Positions 1-7,540 of a DNA stretch of 64,000 bases are shown piece after piece; the stretch's first letter is position 1; every line of letters begins with the position of its first letter. A program made the position numbers and the translations under genes. The DNA comes from BM003 sp963783695 (lineage in GTDB: Bacteria; Pseudomonadota; Gammaproteobacteria; Steroidobacterales; BM003): positions 1-64,000 of the forward strand of contig CAWAOM010000002.1 of the NCBI GenBank assembly GCA_963783695.1, written 5' to 3'. The notes under the pieces are model-generated. The model was not told the DNA's origin and ran no database searches. It worked only from the letters and a program-made list of their open reading frames with translations.

Positions 1-43
1 GGTCTGTCACGTACTCGGGCAGGTCTGAGCCGAAGATTGGCAT
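1..43 (-). CDS. Start of an unidentified gene running off the left edge (partial)
   Basis: On the minus strand an ATG at 43 opens a frame reading MPIFGSDLPEYVTD to the window edge. The same N-terminus, with three changes (MPIFGSDIPGYVKD), recurs at 3205-3164, also on the minus strand. The conservation at protein level, with third-position differences, is what suggests coding. Upstream of the ATG there is no strong Shine-Dalgarno sequence. I do not recognise the family; only 14 residues are visible. Confidence 0.4.
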   Translation of the reverse strand, partial: MPIFGSDLPEYVTD

Positions 44-395
44 AGCCACAGTATTTACCACTCAGGTTGACTTGACGAGCTGGATTACTGGGTGATTCGT
101 GCAGGTTCATCCCTTGACCGGCTATGTACATCTCCGAATTGTCCCGAATCGTGCTTCGGTGTACAAAAAAACTGTTATCCGACAAAGGCAAAGGTAGCGA
201 AAGCTATTGACGCAAAGCCACGGGTCCTCACTTCCTCCGCGACGTTCGATCGCCACGAAGGACCCAAGATCGCCGGGCTGCCGGATTGCTTCCGGAAATC
301 CATACCCAACGGAAGTAGGTCGAGTCAGACAAGCCAAGTCCGCTGATTTGACACTTGGCTTGCCAAAGAACCGGTGACAGCCAAGGAGGCAGATC
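44..395. other. Intergenic gap, no supported gene
   Basis: This 350-base stretch separates the left-edge gene start from the first secreted-protein gene. Open frames exist on both strands but have no ribosome binding site, no family resemblance and no coding-like composition. The last 15 bases hold the AAGGAGG-type ribosome binding site of the next gene. Confidence 0.5.
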
Positions 396-893
396 ATGAG
401 GCGCGGTTACCCAATTTCGGTTGCCATAGCAGCATTGTTCTTTTTAGGCGTTGTTCTTCCTCTGCCCGCCAATGCCGATCTTCAGGGCATCGTTGATGAC
501 TATTGCAGCGAGCTCATCACTGACAGCCAAGAGATGTATTTCTACATGCAAGAGACTGGATTCCAGAAAAACATGCATTTCTGCAAGAACAAATACCTTG
601 ACTGTATTTACGAGACACGTACGAAAACAGTGGAATGCATTAACGAGTACAGGCTATGCATCAATACAGAATGGCGGAAGTATCGAAAGGTCTGCGCAAC
701 ATACCTGAACAGTTTCCGGTCTAGCACCAGGCGCGCACAGGGAAGTGCTCGATCGGAGGGCGTGAAAGACGAATTTCTGGATTGGTTGTACGGTGACACT
801 TCAGTAGTCAGCGAACCCAGCAGCGGAGAATGTCTAGGGGACGATGGTCACCTTGACGGTGCCTGGTACTGTGCTGAGGTGGAGGGTTGGTAA
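396..893 (+). CDS. Small secreted cysteine-rich protein, copy 1 of a tandem pair
   Basis: This 165-residue protein has a clear signal peptide (residues 1-27, ending NADL after a hydrophobic stretch) and eight cysteines in the mature part, so it is probably exported and disulfide-bonded. The start is fixed by GGAGG ten bases before the ATG; the 14 bases GGAGGCAGATCATG are identical in the next gene. Shared with that neighbour are a mature N-terminus DLQGIV(D/N)DYC, a Cys-rich centre, and a C-terminal block FLDW followed by GDTSVVS and PSS(G/E)ECL. The two proteins have exactly the same length, so this is a tandem duplication. I do not recognise the family and no function can be assigned. Confidence 0.8.
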   Translation: MRRGYPISVAIAALFFLGVVLPLPANADLQGIVDDYCSELITDSQEMYFYMQETGFQKNMHFCKNKYLDCIYETRTKTVECINEYRLCINTEWRKYRKVCATYLNSFRSSTRRAQGSARSEGVKDEFLDWLYGDTSVVSEPSSGECLGDDGHLDGAWYCAEVEGW

Positions 894-959
894 GCCTCCC
901 CCGCAGTGCATCAGCCTGACTATCTTGTGATTCCACCGAGAGATCATTGGAGGCAGATC

Positions 960-1457
960 ATGAAACATGCCAACCTAATTTCAATAGCCGCAGTAGCATT
1001 CTTATTAACCACTATGTGTCCCATGCCTGCTTTCGCGGACCTCCAAGGCATCGTCAATGACTACTGCGCGGAGGCCGAGAGCGACGCGCAGGAGACACGG
1101 GATGAACTACAAATTCATAAATCTGCACTGAGAGAATGTCTAGCCACCTACCAGATGTGCTTGCGAGGTGATTTCGGCATCGCAATCGAAGATTGCGCCA
1201 GCGACTATCGAGTATGCACCCGGGATAGATTATGGGCATTTAGAAAAGCATGTTCGTTGTTTCTTGTCGACTTCAGGTCGGATACCAAACACGCGCAGAG
1301 GCAAGCTTACTTCGAGGGAATAAAAGACGACTTTCTGGATTGGTTCTCTGGCGACACTTCCGTAGTCAGTGATCCCAGTAGTGAAGAATGCCTGTGGTGG
1401 GACCGGCCCAGTCACATTGAATTAATATTTTCGTGCGCAGGGCCGGCATGGGAGTGA
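960..1457 (+). CDS. Small secreted cysteine-rich protein, copy 2 of a tandem pair
   Basis: This is a 165-residue paralogue of the preceding gene, 66 bases downstream in the same direction. It has a signal peptide (residues 1-27, ...MPAFADLQ) and the same DLQGIVNDYC start to the mature protein, a Cys-rich centre and the block GDTSVVSDPSSEECL. The frame is open further upstream to 906, but the GGAGG ribosome binding site copied from the first gene sits directly before the ATG at 960, and that start gives the same length as copy 1. The central region has diverged more than the ends. Function unknown; likely periplasmic or extracellular. Confidence 0.8.
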   Translation: MKHANLISIAAVAFLLTTMCPMPAFADLQGIVNDYCAEAESDAQETRDELQIHKSALRECLATYQMCLRGDFGIAIEDCASDYRVCTRDRLWAFRKACSLFLVDFRSDTKHAQRQAYFEGIKDDFLDWFSGDTSVVSDPSSEECLWWDRPSHIELIFSCAGPAWE

Positions 1458-1590
1458 GGTTTGCTTGTTAAGCAATCCAAATCACACTATCTGAACGCGG
1501 GGTCATTTGGCTCGGATTCGCAAGACGACGAATGGGCTGATTCAGGTGCTTAGTACTTATCGGAACCCCGCTTCGGTAGTGTCCGCTCGC

Positions 1591-2193
1591 TCACCGCCGA
1601 CTGCGGCGTGCGGTACCAGCCAGACCGAGCATTCCAAGACCCAAAAGTGAGAGCGAGGTCGGCGCCGGAATCGGCACACGATCCGTCCACACCGTCAACT
1701 CACCCGTATAGGCTATGCTACAACTCAGGACACACTCATCTTCTATGAAGAGCACGTAACTCCCAGCAGCAAGATTTCTTACATCGATCTCCCAGTAAAG
1801 CGACGGGCTTGCTTGATAAACGTATTCTCCAAATTCAAAATACCCACAGGGCTGCGGAGGTGCCCCGATATCACATTGCACAAGGTTAGCAGAGATCAAA
1901 AATGCCTCGAACAAATCGCCTTCTACGGGTGGCGAAGTTTCCGTTAGTTCCGCCGAGATGAAGACGTTCCCCTCGGAAGCCAGGTCAAATACCCAATAGC
2001 TGGCACTGTCGCCCGTCTCGATATCCTGGAAAAAGGTCGCGCTATCGAAATTTTCCGGGTCATAAAGACCCAGCCAAGTTGCTTCACCAAGGTACTCACA
2101 GGCATCGCAAATGACATCCGCGTTGGCCTGTTGCAGGCTGAGAGACAATCCGAAAATCGCCGCCGCACCGATCATCATCTTTCTGCTGTTCAT
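1591..2193 (-). CDS. PEP-CTERM-type surface protein, downstream copy
   Basis: This 200-residue protein has an N-terminal signal peptide (MNSRKMMIGAAAIFGLSLSL...ANA) and a C-terminal PEP-CTERM-like sorting signal: VPIPAP, a hydrophobic helix rich in Leu and Gly, and an arginine tail RRSRR. Such tails are recognised by exosortase and direct proteins to the cell surface or matrix. The start at 2193 is set by GGAG before the ATG; the longer open frame upstream overlaps the neighbour and is not used. It is a paralogue of the gene just upstream (16-base gap), sharing DVICD.CEY, TWLGLYDPENFDS, WVFDLASEGNV.ISAEL and WEID.RNLAAG. No exosortase gene is in the window. The fold resembles a small beta-sandwich domain, which is inference. 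Confidence 0.8.
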   Translation of the reverse strand: MNSRKMMIGAAAIFGLSLSLQQANADVICDACEYLGEATWLGLYDPENFDSATFFQDIETGDSASYWVFDLASEGNVFISAELTETSPPVEGDLFEAFLISANLVQCDIGAPPQPCGYFEFGEYVYQASPSLYWEIDVRNLAAGSYVLFIEDECVLSCSIAYTGELTVWTDRVPIPAPTSLSLLGLGMLGLAGTARRSRR

Positions 2194-2209
2194 GATCTGT
2201 CTCCGAAGG

Positions 2210-2827
2210 TTACCTGCTACCGCGCCGCGAGGTACCAGCCAGACCGAGCAATCCAAGACCCAACAGGGAGAGCGAGGTCGGCGCCGGAATCGGCACACGA
2301 TCCGTCCACGCCGTTAACTGACCCGAGTAGACTAAACCTTCACCCCCCGAGCCCCCCTCCCCGTCGGAGACGTATAGGCCGTAACGTCCGGCGGCGAGGT
2401 TTCTTGCATCGATCTCCCAGAATCTAGGCCCGCCATTACCGAACCCTGGGGGTGGGTCCCGCAAAAAACTGCAGCGCTGCGGAGGCGCTCCTGGGTCACA
2501 TTGAAAAATGTCGTCCGCGAGAAACAAATATGCCTCGAAATAGAAGTCTGGCCAGCCTTCCGCAAGTTCCGCCGAGATTAAGACGTTTCCCTCGGAAGCG
2601 AGGTCAAATACCCAGAAGATATCACTTAGGTCAGCCCCGCTGCTCTGGAAAGTTCCGCTATCGAAATTCTCGGGGTCGTAGAGACCTAGCCAGGTCCCGT
2701 CGGCCAACCAATAATCCATGTACTCACAGTTATCGCATATGACATCGGCGTTGGCGACATGACAAAAAAGAGACAAGATACCGACGGCCGCCAGCCGAGA
2801 ATGATTCCCAATCCCGATACTCTTCAT
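2210..2827 (-). CDS. PEP-CTERM-type surface protein, upstream copy
   Basis: This 205-residue exported protein has a signal peptide (cleavage probably after VANA) and a C-terminal VPIPAPTSLSLLGLGLLGLAG helix followed by SRRGSR, the PEP-CTERM pattern. It is the upstream member of a two-gene operon with a paralogue. A GGGGAG sequence precedes its ATG. The insertion of a Gly-rich stretch (GEGGSGGEG, around residues 155-165) distinguishes it from the other copy. The mature protein starts DVICDNCEYMDYW. The family is recognised by its sorting tail only; the cargo domain has no function I can name. Confidence 0.8.
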   Translation of the reverse strand: MKSIGIGNHSRLAAVGILSLFCHVANADVICDNCEYMDYWLADGTWLGLYDPENFDSGTFQSSGADLSDIFWVFDLASEGNVLISAELAEGWPDFYFEAYLFLADDIFQCDPGAPPQRCSFLRDPPPGFGNGGPRFWEIDARNLAAGRYGLYVSDGEGGSGGEGLVYSGQLTAWTDRVPIPAPTSLSLLGLGLLGLAGTSRRGSR

Positions 2828-3133
2828 TTCCCCTCTCCCCAGGCAAGTACCTACACCGAAAACGATGCAAGTTACGTACCGCCAATGCGAGATATATTAG
2901 AAATCAATAATCTAATTTGCCCCAGTGCTCGATGGTCGGGTTCGGTTGTCTTGGTTATGTAAAATTATCTGACAGCGGGGTAGGGCCGACATGGCTGCGA
3001 TTTCGGGGGGCGTCCAATGACGTTGCGCCCGCCTCAGGGAGTCACGAGAAGGAAACGCGCCGGGCGATTGATTCGCATCCGCGTCACGCGCACACCACTC
3101 GCCATTTTCAGGTAAAGGTGTTTGTCGGCATTT

Positions 3134-3205
3134 TCAAATCTTGCCCGCCTCTCGGTGCCGAGGGTCTTTCACGTAGCCAGGGATGTCTGAGCCGAATATG
3201 GGCAT
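3134..3205 (-). pseudogene. Fragment duplicating the N-terminus of the left-edge gene
   Basis: The minus strand from an ATG at 3205 reads MPIFGSDIPGYVKD, then nine more residues and a TGA at 3134-3136. The first 14 residues match the left-edge gene start at 11 positions, and the DNA matches over about 44 bases. A 23-residue product is unlikely to be functional, so I call it a truncated copy. The two copies are in direct orientation 3.16 kb apart and bracket both tandem gene pairs. Confidence 0.5.
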
Positions 3206-3462
3206 GCGCCTAGCCTGGCGCTTCGGCTTTTGACTGGAAAGCGGTAAATCGGGGCGAATGGGCTAGAAAGTCGTCCCATTGGCGGCGTCAGGACCGTTTT
3301 TCTGCCTGAAAGCTCGCCCATGTGGGTCAGGAAGTGGGATAAATCGGCGGGTCGCGCTCGTTTAGGTCAGCAAAATCAAGGATTCTGCCCCCTATTCGGC
3401 GAGCAGGTGCAGAATATCGAGTAGGGTCCGGGTGCGGTGTCGCCACGGCACCGACGACATTG

Positions 3463-3487
3463 ATAAATAGTCCTGGACCTGTTTTCC
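3463..3487 (+). repeat. Dispersed motif copy, forward
   Basis: Reads ATAGTCCTGGACCTGTTTTCC at its core, matching the family consensus AAATAGACCCGGGACCTTTT. It is intergenic, as are all copies. Confidence 0.45.
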
Positions 3488-3608
3488 AAATTCAGTTGCG
3501 ATCTTTCACCATGGAACAGAAGGCGGGCCTGATTTCCAAGCTCTGTTACGTTTGCCTGCATGGCTCACGCCACCAACACTGCCGATTAGTATCTGCCGAA
3601 ATGCAGAG

Positions 3609-3632
3609 AAAGCAGACCCGGGATCACGTTCC
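3609..3632 (+). repeat. Dispersed motif copy, forward
   Basis: Core CAGACCCGGGATCACGTTCC matches the first two thirds of the consensus; the T-tract is replaced by CACGTT. It lies just beyond the 3' end of the VOC gene. Confidence 0.45.
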
Positions 3633-3680
3633 TTATTCCTCGCGGCAGCTTACTCCCGGGAAGCGACTCGTTTCGCGCCC

Positions 3681-4058
3681 TTACCCCGCCTTCATATCGA
3701 AGAAACAGAGCTTGTTGCCATCGGGATCAAAAACGTATGCGCCATAGAAGACCCCGGGGATACGTTCGCCAGGCGGCCCGTTATCCGTTGCGCCGAGTTC
3801 GATCGCCTTCGCGTAGAGCTTGTCAACGCCAGCCTTGTCGCCGCCGGGGATGGCGACCATGTTGCCGTTGCCGGGTTGGTGAGGCTCCTCGTTATACGGG
3901 ATGCAGATAGCAAGCATCGCGTTGCTCATCGCGGTGCCGTAGAACTTGATGCGATCCATGCCAAAGAGCTGGGACGCACCGACCTCCCCGAGCAAGGCAT
4001 CGTAGAACGCGACGGCGCGATCCATGTCGCTGGTACCTATGGTGGCATAACCAAGCAT
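3681..4058 (-). CDS. VOC (glyoxalase/bleomycin-resistance) family protein
   Basis: This 125-residue protein belongs to the vicinal oxygen chelate superfamily, whose beta-alpha-beta-beta-beta modules form metal-dependent dioxygenases, isomerases and binding proteins. It begins MLGYATIGTSDMDRAVAFYD, the typical first strand and helix, and ends with GVFYGAYVFDPDGNKLCFF, the typical last strand with its D-P-D-G-N turn. The size fits a single-domain cytosolic family member. The substrate cannot be told from sequence. It is monocistronic, and its upstream and downstream gaps both carry copies of the dispersed motif. Confidence 0.85.
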   Translation of the reverse strand: MLGYATIGTSDMDRAVAFYDALLGEVGASQLFGMDRIKFYGTAMSNAMLAICIPYNEEPHQPGNGNMVAIPGGDKAGVDKLYAKAIELGATDNGPPGERIPGVFYGAYVFDPDGNKLCFFDMKAG

Positions 4059-4156
4059 GCGGGAATCTCCTTTTCACGTTGTATGGACGGGGAGCATACC
4101 CCGGTTCGGGCACCGCTACGATACATCGACTGAAAGCACAGGCGCTGCAGATCGGC

Positions 4157-4181
4157 GGAAAAAGGCTCCGGATCTATTCAG
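4157..4181 (-). repeat. Dispersed motif copy, reverse
   Basis: Read on the minus strand the core is GAATAGATCCGGAGCCTTTT, close to the consensus. First of three copies within 110 bases. Confidence 0.5.
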
Positions 4182-4207
4182 GGCACAAAGTTGTCTAGAG
4201 CCGGGGG

Positions 4208-4233
4208 CAAAAAAGGTGCCGGGTCTATATTCC
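4208..4233 (-). repeat. Dispersed motif copy, reverse
   Basis: Read on the minus strand the core is AATATAGACCCGGCACCTTT followed by further T. Lies 27 bases from the preceding copy. Confidence 0.5.
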
Positions 4234-4238
4234 TGGCG

Positions 4239-4265
4239 TAAAAAAGAGACCCGGGACATTTTTGG
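4239..4265 (+). repeat. Dispersed motif copy, forward
   Basis: Core AAGAGACCCGGGACATTTTT. With the previous copy it forms a close inverted pair (4208-4265) that could fold into a hairpin. Confidence 0.55.
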
Positions 4266-4285
4266 CAACACAGGAGGGTCAGCCG

Positions 4286-4648
4286 CTATCTCTGTTCGAA
4301 GATCTCGCTGAAGAGCCTTCCACCCCGGCACGAGATCTGCCCCGCCGCATCGGGATAGTAAACTTTGTAGACCGTGCTTCCTGCCAGCGCATTTCTGGAG
4401 GCCAGCGCAGTTCGCACGCCACTGTCGTTCAGTTCCTGCGCGGCAATCCGCGCGGCCGCGTCACATGCGCTGTAACTTTCGAATGTCTCGTCCAGCAGAA
4501 TCCGTCCGCCCGCGGGACTGCGCTGGCCCGCCTGCGACTGCACAGCCGGCCCGCCATCAGTGCGATTTTCGGTCTGCGGTAACGCATAGATCAGCGCCCC
4601 CAAAACAAGGACAGGAATTATCAGGAATCGGAGCCGGGAATATTGCAT
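4286..4648 (-). CDS. Small membrane-anchored periplasmic protein, unknown function
   Basis: This 120-residue protein starts MQYSRLRFLIIPVLVLGALIYA, a single N-terminal membrane segment or uncleaved signal anchor, followed by a Gln/Gly/Ser-rich linker. A compact C-terminal domain (about residues 50-120) follows, with cysteines in YSACDAA and ISCRGG that could pair. The frame is open to 4807, but the ATG at 4648 is where the hydrophobic segment begins, so I take that start; its ribosome binding site is weak. I do not recognise the family. The gene stands alone between two motif-bearing gaps. Confidence 0.55.
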   Translation of the reverse strand: MQYSRLRFLIIPVLVLGALIYALPQTENRTDGGPAVQSQAGQRSPAGGRILLDETFESYSACDAAARIAAQELNDSGVRTALASRNALAGSTVYKVYYPDAAGQISCRGGRLFSEIFEQR

Positions 4649-4902
4649 TGGTTGCGCTCGGCTGGCCAGGCACGGGATCGTGCCGGTCACATCTCCGTGG
4701 TATCGGCAATTATTATCCAGATTATCTCGATCACGCTGACAGTCTAACGCGTTGGAGCAGGTAACCGCGGCAGTCCGCACTTTTTTGCCACTGTCCGCCG
4801 CGAACACAAAGAAAAAAGTCGCGGATCAATTTGTCGCGTTCAGTGCCGATTGCATTGCTGGTTCACGTCACTGGCGCTTCAGATTAGTATTCGCTCAAGT
4901 GC

Positions 4903-4925
4903 GAAAAAGGCCCGGGACCTTGTTT
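4903..4925 (+). repeat. Dispersed motif copy, forward
   Basis: Core AAAAAGGCCCGGGACCTTGT, 110 bases upstream of the homocysteine methyltransferase gene. Confidence 0.5.
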
Positions 4926-5038
4926 GCGCGCCTTATTCCGGGTCCGTCCACATTTTGGCGGTTGTGGGACAGTTACCTAGGCTGCAAAACGAAAGTGCAC
5001 AGGCTCCGCAAACTTCCCGGGAGGGCACTGCAAACACC

Positions 5039-5974
5039 ATGTTCGATAATGCTGAGATCGCGGCCTTCCCGCTTGTGCTCGATGGCGGACTGTCGAACGT
5101 GCTGGAGGATATCGGTTGCGACCTGCGGCAAAAGCTCTGGTGCGCCGAAATGCTGCGGTCGAACCCGCAAGCCATCGTGGAAGCGCACCTGGCCTATCTG
5201 CGAGCCGGCGCCGACATCATTACCACTGCAAGTTACCAGGCGAGCATCCCCGGATTCGTCGCGGCGGGGCTCTCACAACGCGAGGGTATCGAACTGCTGC
5301 AACGATCTGTCGAACTCGCCGACCGTGCCCGGAAGATCTTCCGCGATGAACAAAAAAACAATCGCGGCAAAGCATGGGTTGCGGCGAGTATCGGCCCCTA
5401 CGGTGCATACCTCGCCGACGGTTCCGAGTACACGGGCAACTACTCGGCGACCGACGCAGAGCTGCGCAAGTTCCACCGCGTGAGGCTGAGGTGCCTGGCG
5501 GAGAGCGGGGCCGACCTGCTCGCCGTCGAGACCCAGCCCTGTCTCCGCGAGATTGCGATTCTCGCCGATCTCATCGAAGACATCCCACTGCCGGCATGGG
5601 TCTCGTTCTGTTGCCGCGACGCGAACCATCTCCACGACGGCTCACCAATTCGCGAAGCGATCACCGTGGTCAAAGACGTGAAAAGCGTTTTCGCGATCGG
5701 CACCAATTGCACCGCGCCGTCGCACATCAGTGAAATCATCCGGCTGGTGAAACAGGAAGCGCCCGATCAGCGGGTTATCGTTTATCCCAACTCCGGCGAG
5801 GTGTATGACGCGTCTACCGGCACCTGGCTCGGATTGTCCGAACCATCAGGGTTTCGGCGCATGACCGAGGACTGGATCGACGAGGGCGCAGACATCATCG
5901 GCGGCTGTTGTCGCATCGGCCCGGCCCACATCGCAATGCTGCGGGAGCAGGTCGCCGCCGCGCGCGAATCGTGA
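5039..5974 (+). CDS. mmuM: Homocysteine S-methyltransferase (MmuM type)
   Basis: This 311-residue cytosolic enzyme transfers a methyl group to homocysteine, normally from S-methylmethionine or S-adenosylmethionine, to make methionine. The family's zinc-binding cysteines are present: GTNCTAP (Cys224) and GGCCR (Cys290 and Cys291). The N-terminal LDGGLSNVLEDIG and TTASYQAS segments are also typical of the Hcy-binding TIM barrel. The length matches the stand-alone E. coli MmuM (about 310), with no cobalamin domain. The ATG at 5039 follows GGGAGGG by 13 bases; the frame is open upstream to 4850, but that stretch is not conserved-looking and contains a dispersed motif copy. No methionine-pathway genes are adjacent. 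Confidence 0.9.
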   Translation: MFDNAEIAAFPLVLDGGLSNVLEDIGCDLRQKLWCAEMLRSNPQAIVEAHLAYLRAGADIITTASYQASIPGFVAAGLSQREGIELLQRSVELADRARKIFRDEQKNNRGKAWVAASIGPYGAYLADGSEYTGNYSATDAELRKFHRVRLRCLAESGADLLAVETQPCLREIAILADLIEDIPLPAWVSFCCRDANHLHDGSPIREAITVVKDVKSVFAIGTNCTAPSHISEIIRLVKQEAPDQRVIVYPNSGEVYDASTGTWLGLSEPSGFRRMTEDWIDEGADIIGGCCRIGPAHIAMLREQVAAARES

Positions 5975-6057
5975 CCAAAAAAGTGCAAAAACTGTGCGCC
6001 AAAAGTGCCGGGGCGGTTTTCGATACCGGTGCCGCGTTATTACTCCTGACACCTAAC

Positions 6058-6083
6058 GAAAAACAGACCCGGCTCTTTTTCTG
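6058..6083 (+). repeat. Dispersed motif copy, forward
   Basis: Core AAACAGACCCGGCTCTTTTT, in the gap between mmuM and the secreted-protein gene. Confidence 0.55.
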
Positions 6084-6241
6084 AACTTCGCGCGGTCGGC
6101 TTGGACCACTATTTCGAATTTCGCCTGTCCCGCCGCGGCTTCATCTCCTCCGCATGCCACGTTGATGGCGCGCCGCGCCGACAGCGACTACTTTTTCTAG
6201 ACAAGCCAAATTTTCGTCGAGGCACCACCATGGAGGGCAAG

Positions 6242-7501
6242 ATGAGAGGAAGATACGCACCGAGATTGCTGTTGGCGCTGAGCGCGCTCCTGCTCGCGGG
6301 CGCCGCCGGCGCAACCGAATCCGAGATCGAGGTTCCCCCGATCAAGGTAAAAATCAAAAACCCCGACGGCCTTAAGCAAGACGGGGTGCTGCTCACCGAC
6401 TACTGGGCACTGGTCCTCGAACTCGAGATCGCGGGCGCGGTCGGCATCGTCGACGAAGATTTGCCGCGCGAGATTTCCAACAAGGCGCTGATTCTCGATG
6501 CCGGTCCTGATCCGTGCATCGACATGGCGGGCTGGGTCGAACCTGGGCAGCCGTTTTCTTACGAGTCGGGCTGCGCCGGACCGGACGAGACTTTCATTAA
6601 ATTCACGCCGGATGACATCGATCGTCCGGGGCTGCAGGATTCCAGCGGTTCGCTCGGCTCAATCGACGATGCGCTGCGGCTGCGCTTGCAGGATGACGCC
6701 TACAACCCGGCCAGCGTTGGCGTCCTGAACAAGCAGTACATCCAGTTGCCCTTTTCGCCGACACCCAGCGGCTTTGTCGGGCCGTCCACCGAGAGCTTTA
6801 CCGAGTTGTCGGATGGCTACGGTTATGGCGTCAATGACGACCTGCCTGGGCTGATGATCTGGGCCGACGTCGGCACCGGCAAGGTGGCATTGCCCAACAT
6901 GGACCCCTATGTCGACCCGGGTACCGGCGGACGGCGGCTGCGCAACATGGCGGGGCTGGTTTCTTCAGTGTTCTACACGCAGCTGGCAAAAAACGATACG
7001 ACCAGCCTGGTTGCGGTGATGAATGTCACCCGCGGCGTACTCGAGCCGATCGTGCAGGTCGATTTCAACAATGTCGACTTCTCGGCCGGCGGACCGGGAT
7101 TCGAACTGCGCCTCGATGACGGACCGATCCAGCACTATGACTTCAGTACACCCGGACCAAAATTCCAGGACGATGCGTGGCGCGAGGTTTTCGCGGTGCT
7201 TGAACCGGTTCAGGTCTTCTTGTATGCGGCGGTGGTCGATGGACAGGCCGGCGAGTTCATCGACGACCTCGACAACAACGGAAGATTTAACCGCGTCGAC
7301 CTCGAACTTGCCGGCTACGAGCTGCTGTCGAATGTCCGGCGCTACAGAGTCCGCGCCATCCAGGAGGAAGCGCTCGAGAGCGGACCGTTCGAGTGTCCGG
7401 AGGAGCGCATCTACAAGGAAGTACGTCTGGACAGCGACACGGATAACAGCGTGGGTTGCTCAACCGGCAACGCCCGCTCGATCACCCGGCCACCGCGTTA
7501 G
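6242..7501 (+). CDS. Secreted protein of unknown function
   Basis: This 419-residue protein has a signal peptide (MRGRYAPRLLLALSALLLAGAAGATE). The mature protein is acidic and rich in Asp, Gly and Pro, with stretches such as DDLDNNGRFNRVDLE that look like Ca-binding loops or beta-structure. The start is the ATG at 6242, seven bases after GGAGG; a second ATG at 6230 precedes that ribosome binding site and is not used. Two cysteines near residue 100 and two near the C-terminus could form disulfides. I recognise no family. A strong hairpin terminator follows directly. Confidence 0.7.
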   Translation: MRGRYAPRLLLALSALLLAGAAGATESEIEVPPIKVKIKNPDGLKQDGVLLTDYWALVLELEIAGAVGIVDEDLPREISNKALILDAGPDPCIDMAGWVEPGQPFSYESGCAGPDETFIKFTPDDIDRPGLQDSSGSLGSIDDALRLRLQDDAYNPASVGVLNKQYIQLPFSPTPSGFVGPSTESFTELSDGYGYGVNDDLPGLMIWADVGTGKVALPNMDPYVDPGTGGRRLRNMAGLVSSVFYTQLAKNDTTSLVAVMNVTRGVLEPIVQVDFNNVDFSAGGPGFELRLDDGPIQHYDFSTPGPKFQDDAWREVFAVLEPVQVFLYAAVVDGQAGEFIDDLDNNGRFNRVDLELAGYELLSNVRRYRVRAIQEEALESGPFECPEERIYKEVRLDSDTDNSVGCSTGNARSITRPPR

Positions 7502-7511
7502 CAGCGGCATG

Positions 7512-7540
7512 ACGGCGCGGGTTCAATCCGCGCCGTTTTT
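7512..7540. terminator. Rho-independent terminator shared by two convergent genes
   Basis: ACGGCGCGG (7512-7520), loop GTTCAAT, CCGCGCCGT (7528-7536), then TTTT: a perfect 9-bp stem. The stop codon of the minus-strand TPR gene (7523-7525) lies inside the loop, so the terminator of the plus-strand gene overlaps the 3' end of the convergent one. Confidence 0.85.

Larger units (their letters stand above)
2828..3680. other. Long gap with gene debris and dispersed motif copies
   Basis: This 850-base region has no supported intact gene. It contains a short coding remnant (3134-3205) homologous to the gene start at the left edge, and two copies of the dispersed motif (3463-3487 and 3609-3632). The section 2880-2960 is noticeably AT-richer than its surroundings and could hold the promoter of the PEP-CTERM operon, but no clean -35/-10 pair is visible. 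Confidence 0.6.

Noticed and set aside
92..397. Two overlapping open frames before the first secreted-protein gene
   Set aside because: Neither has a ribosome binding site, a signal sequence or any recognisable motif, and they cover each other on opposite strands.
4157..4265. CRISPR-like array
   Set aside because: Repeats differ in orientation and spacing and are dispersed over 26 kb; there are no cas genes.
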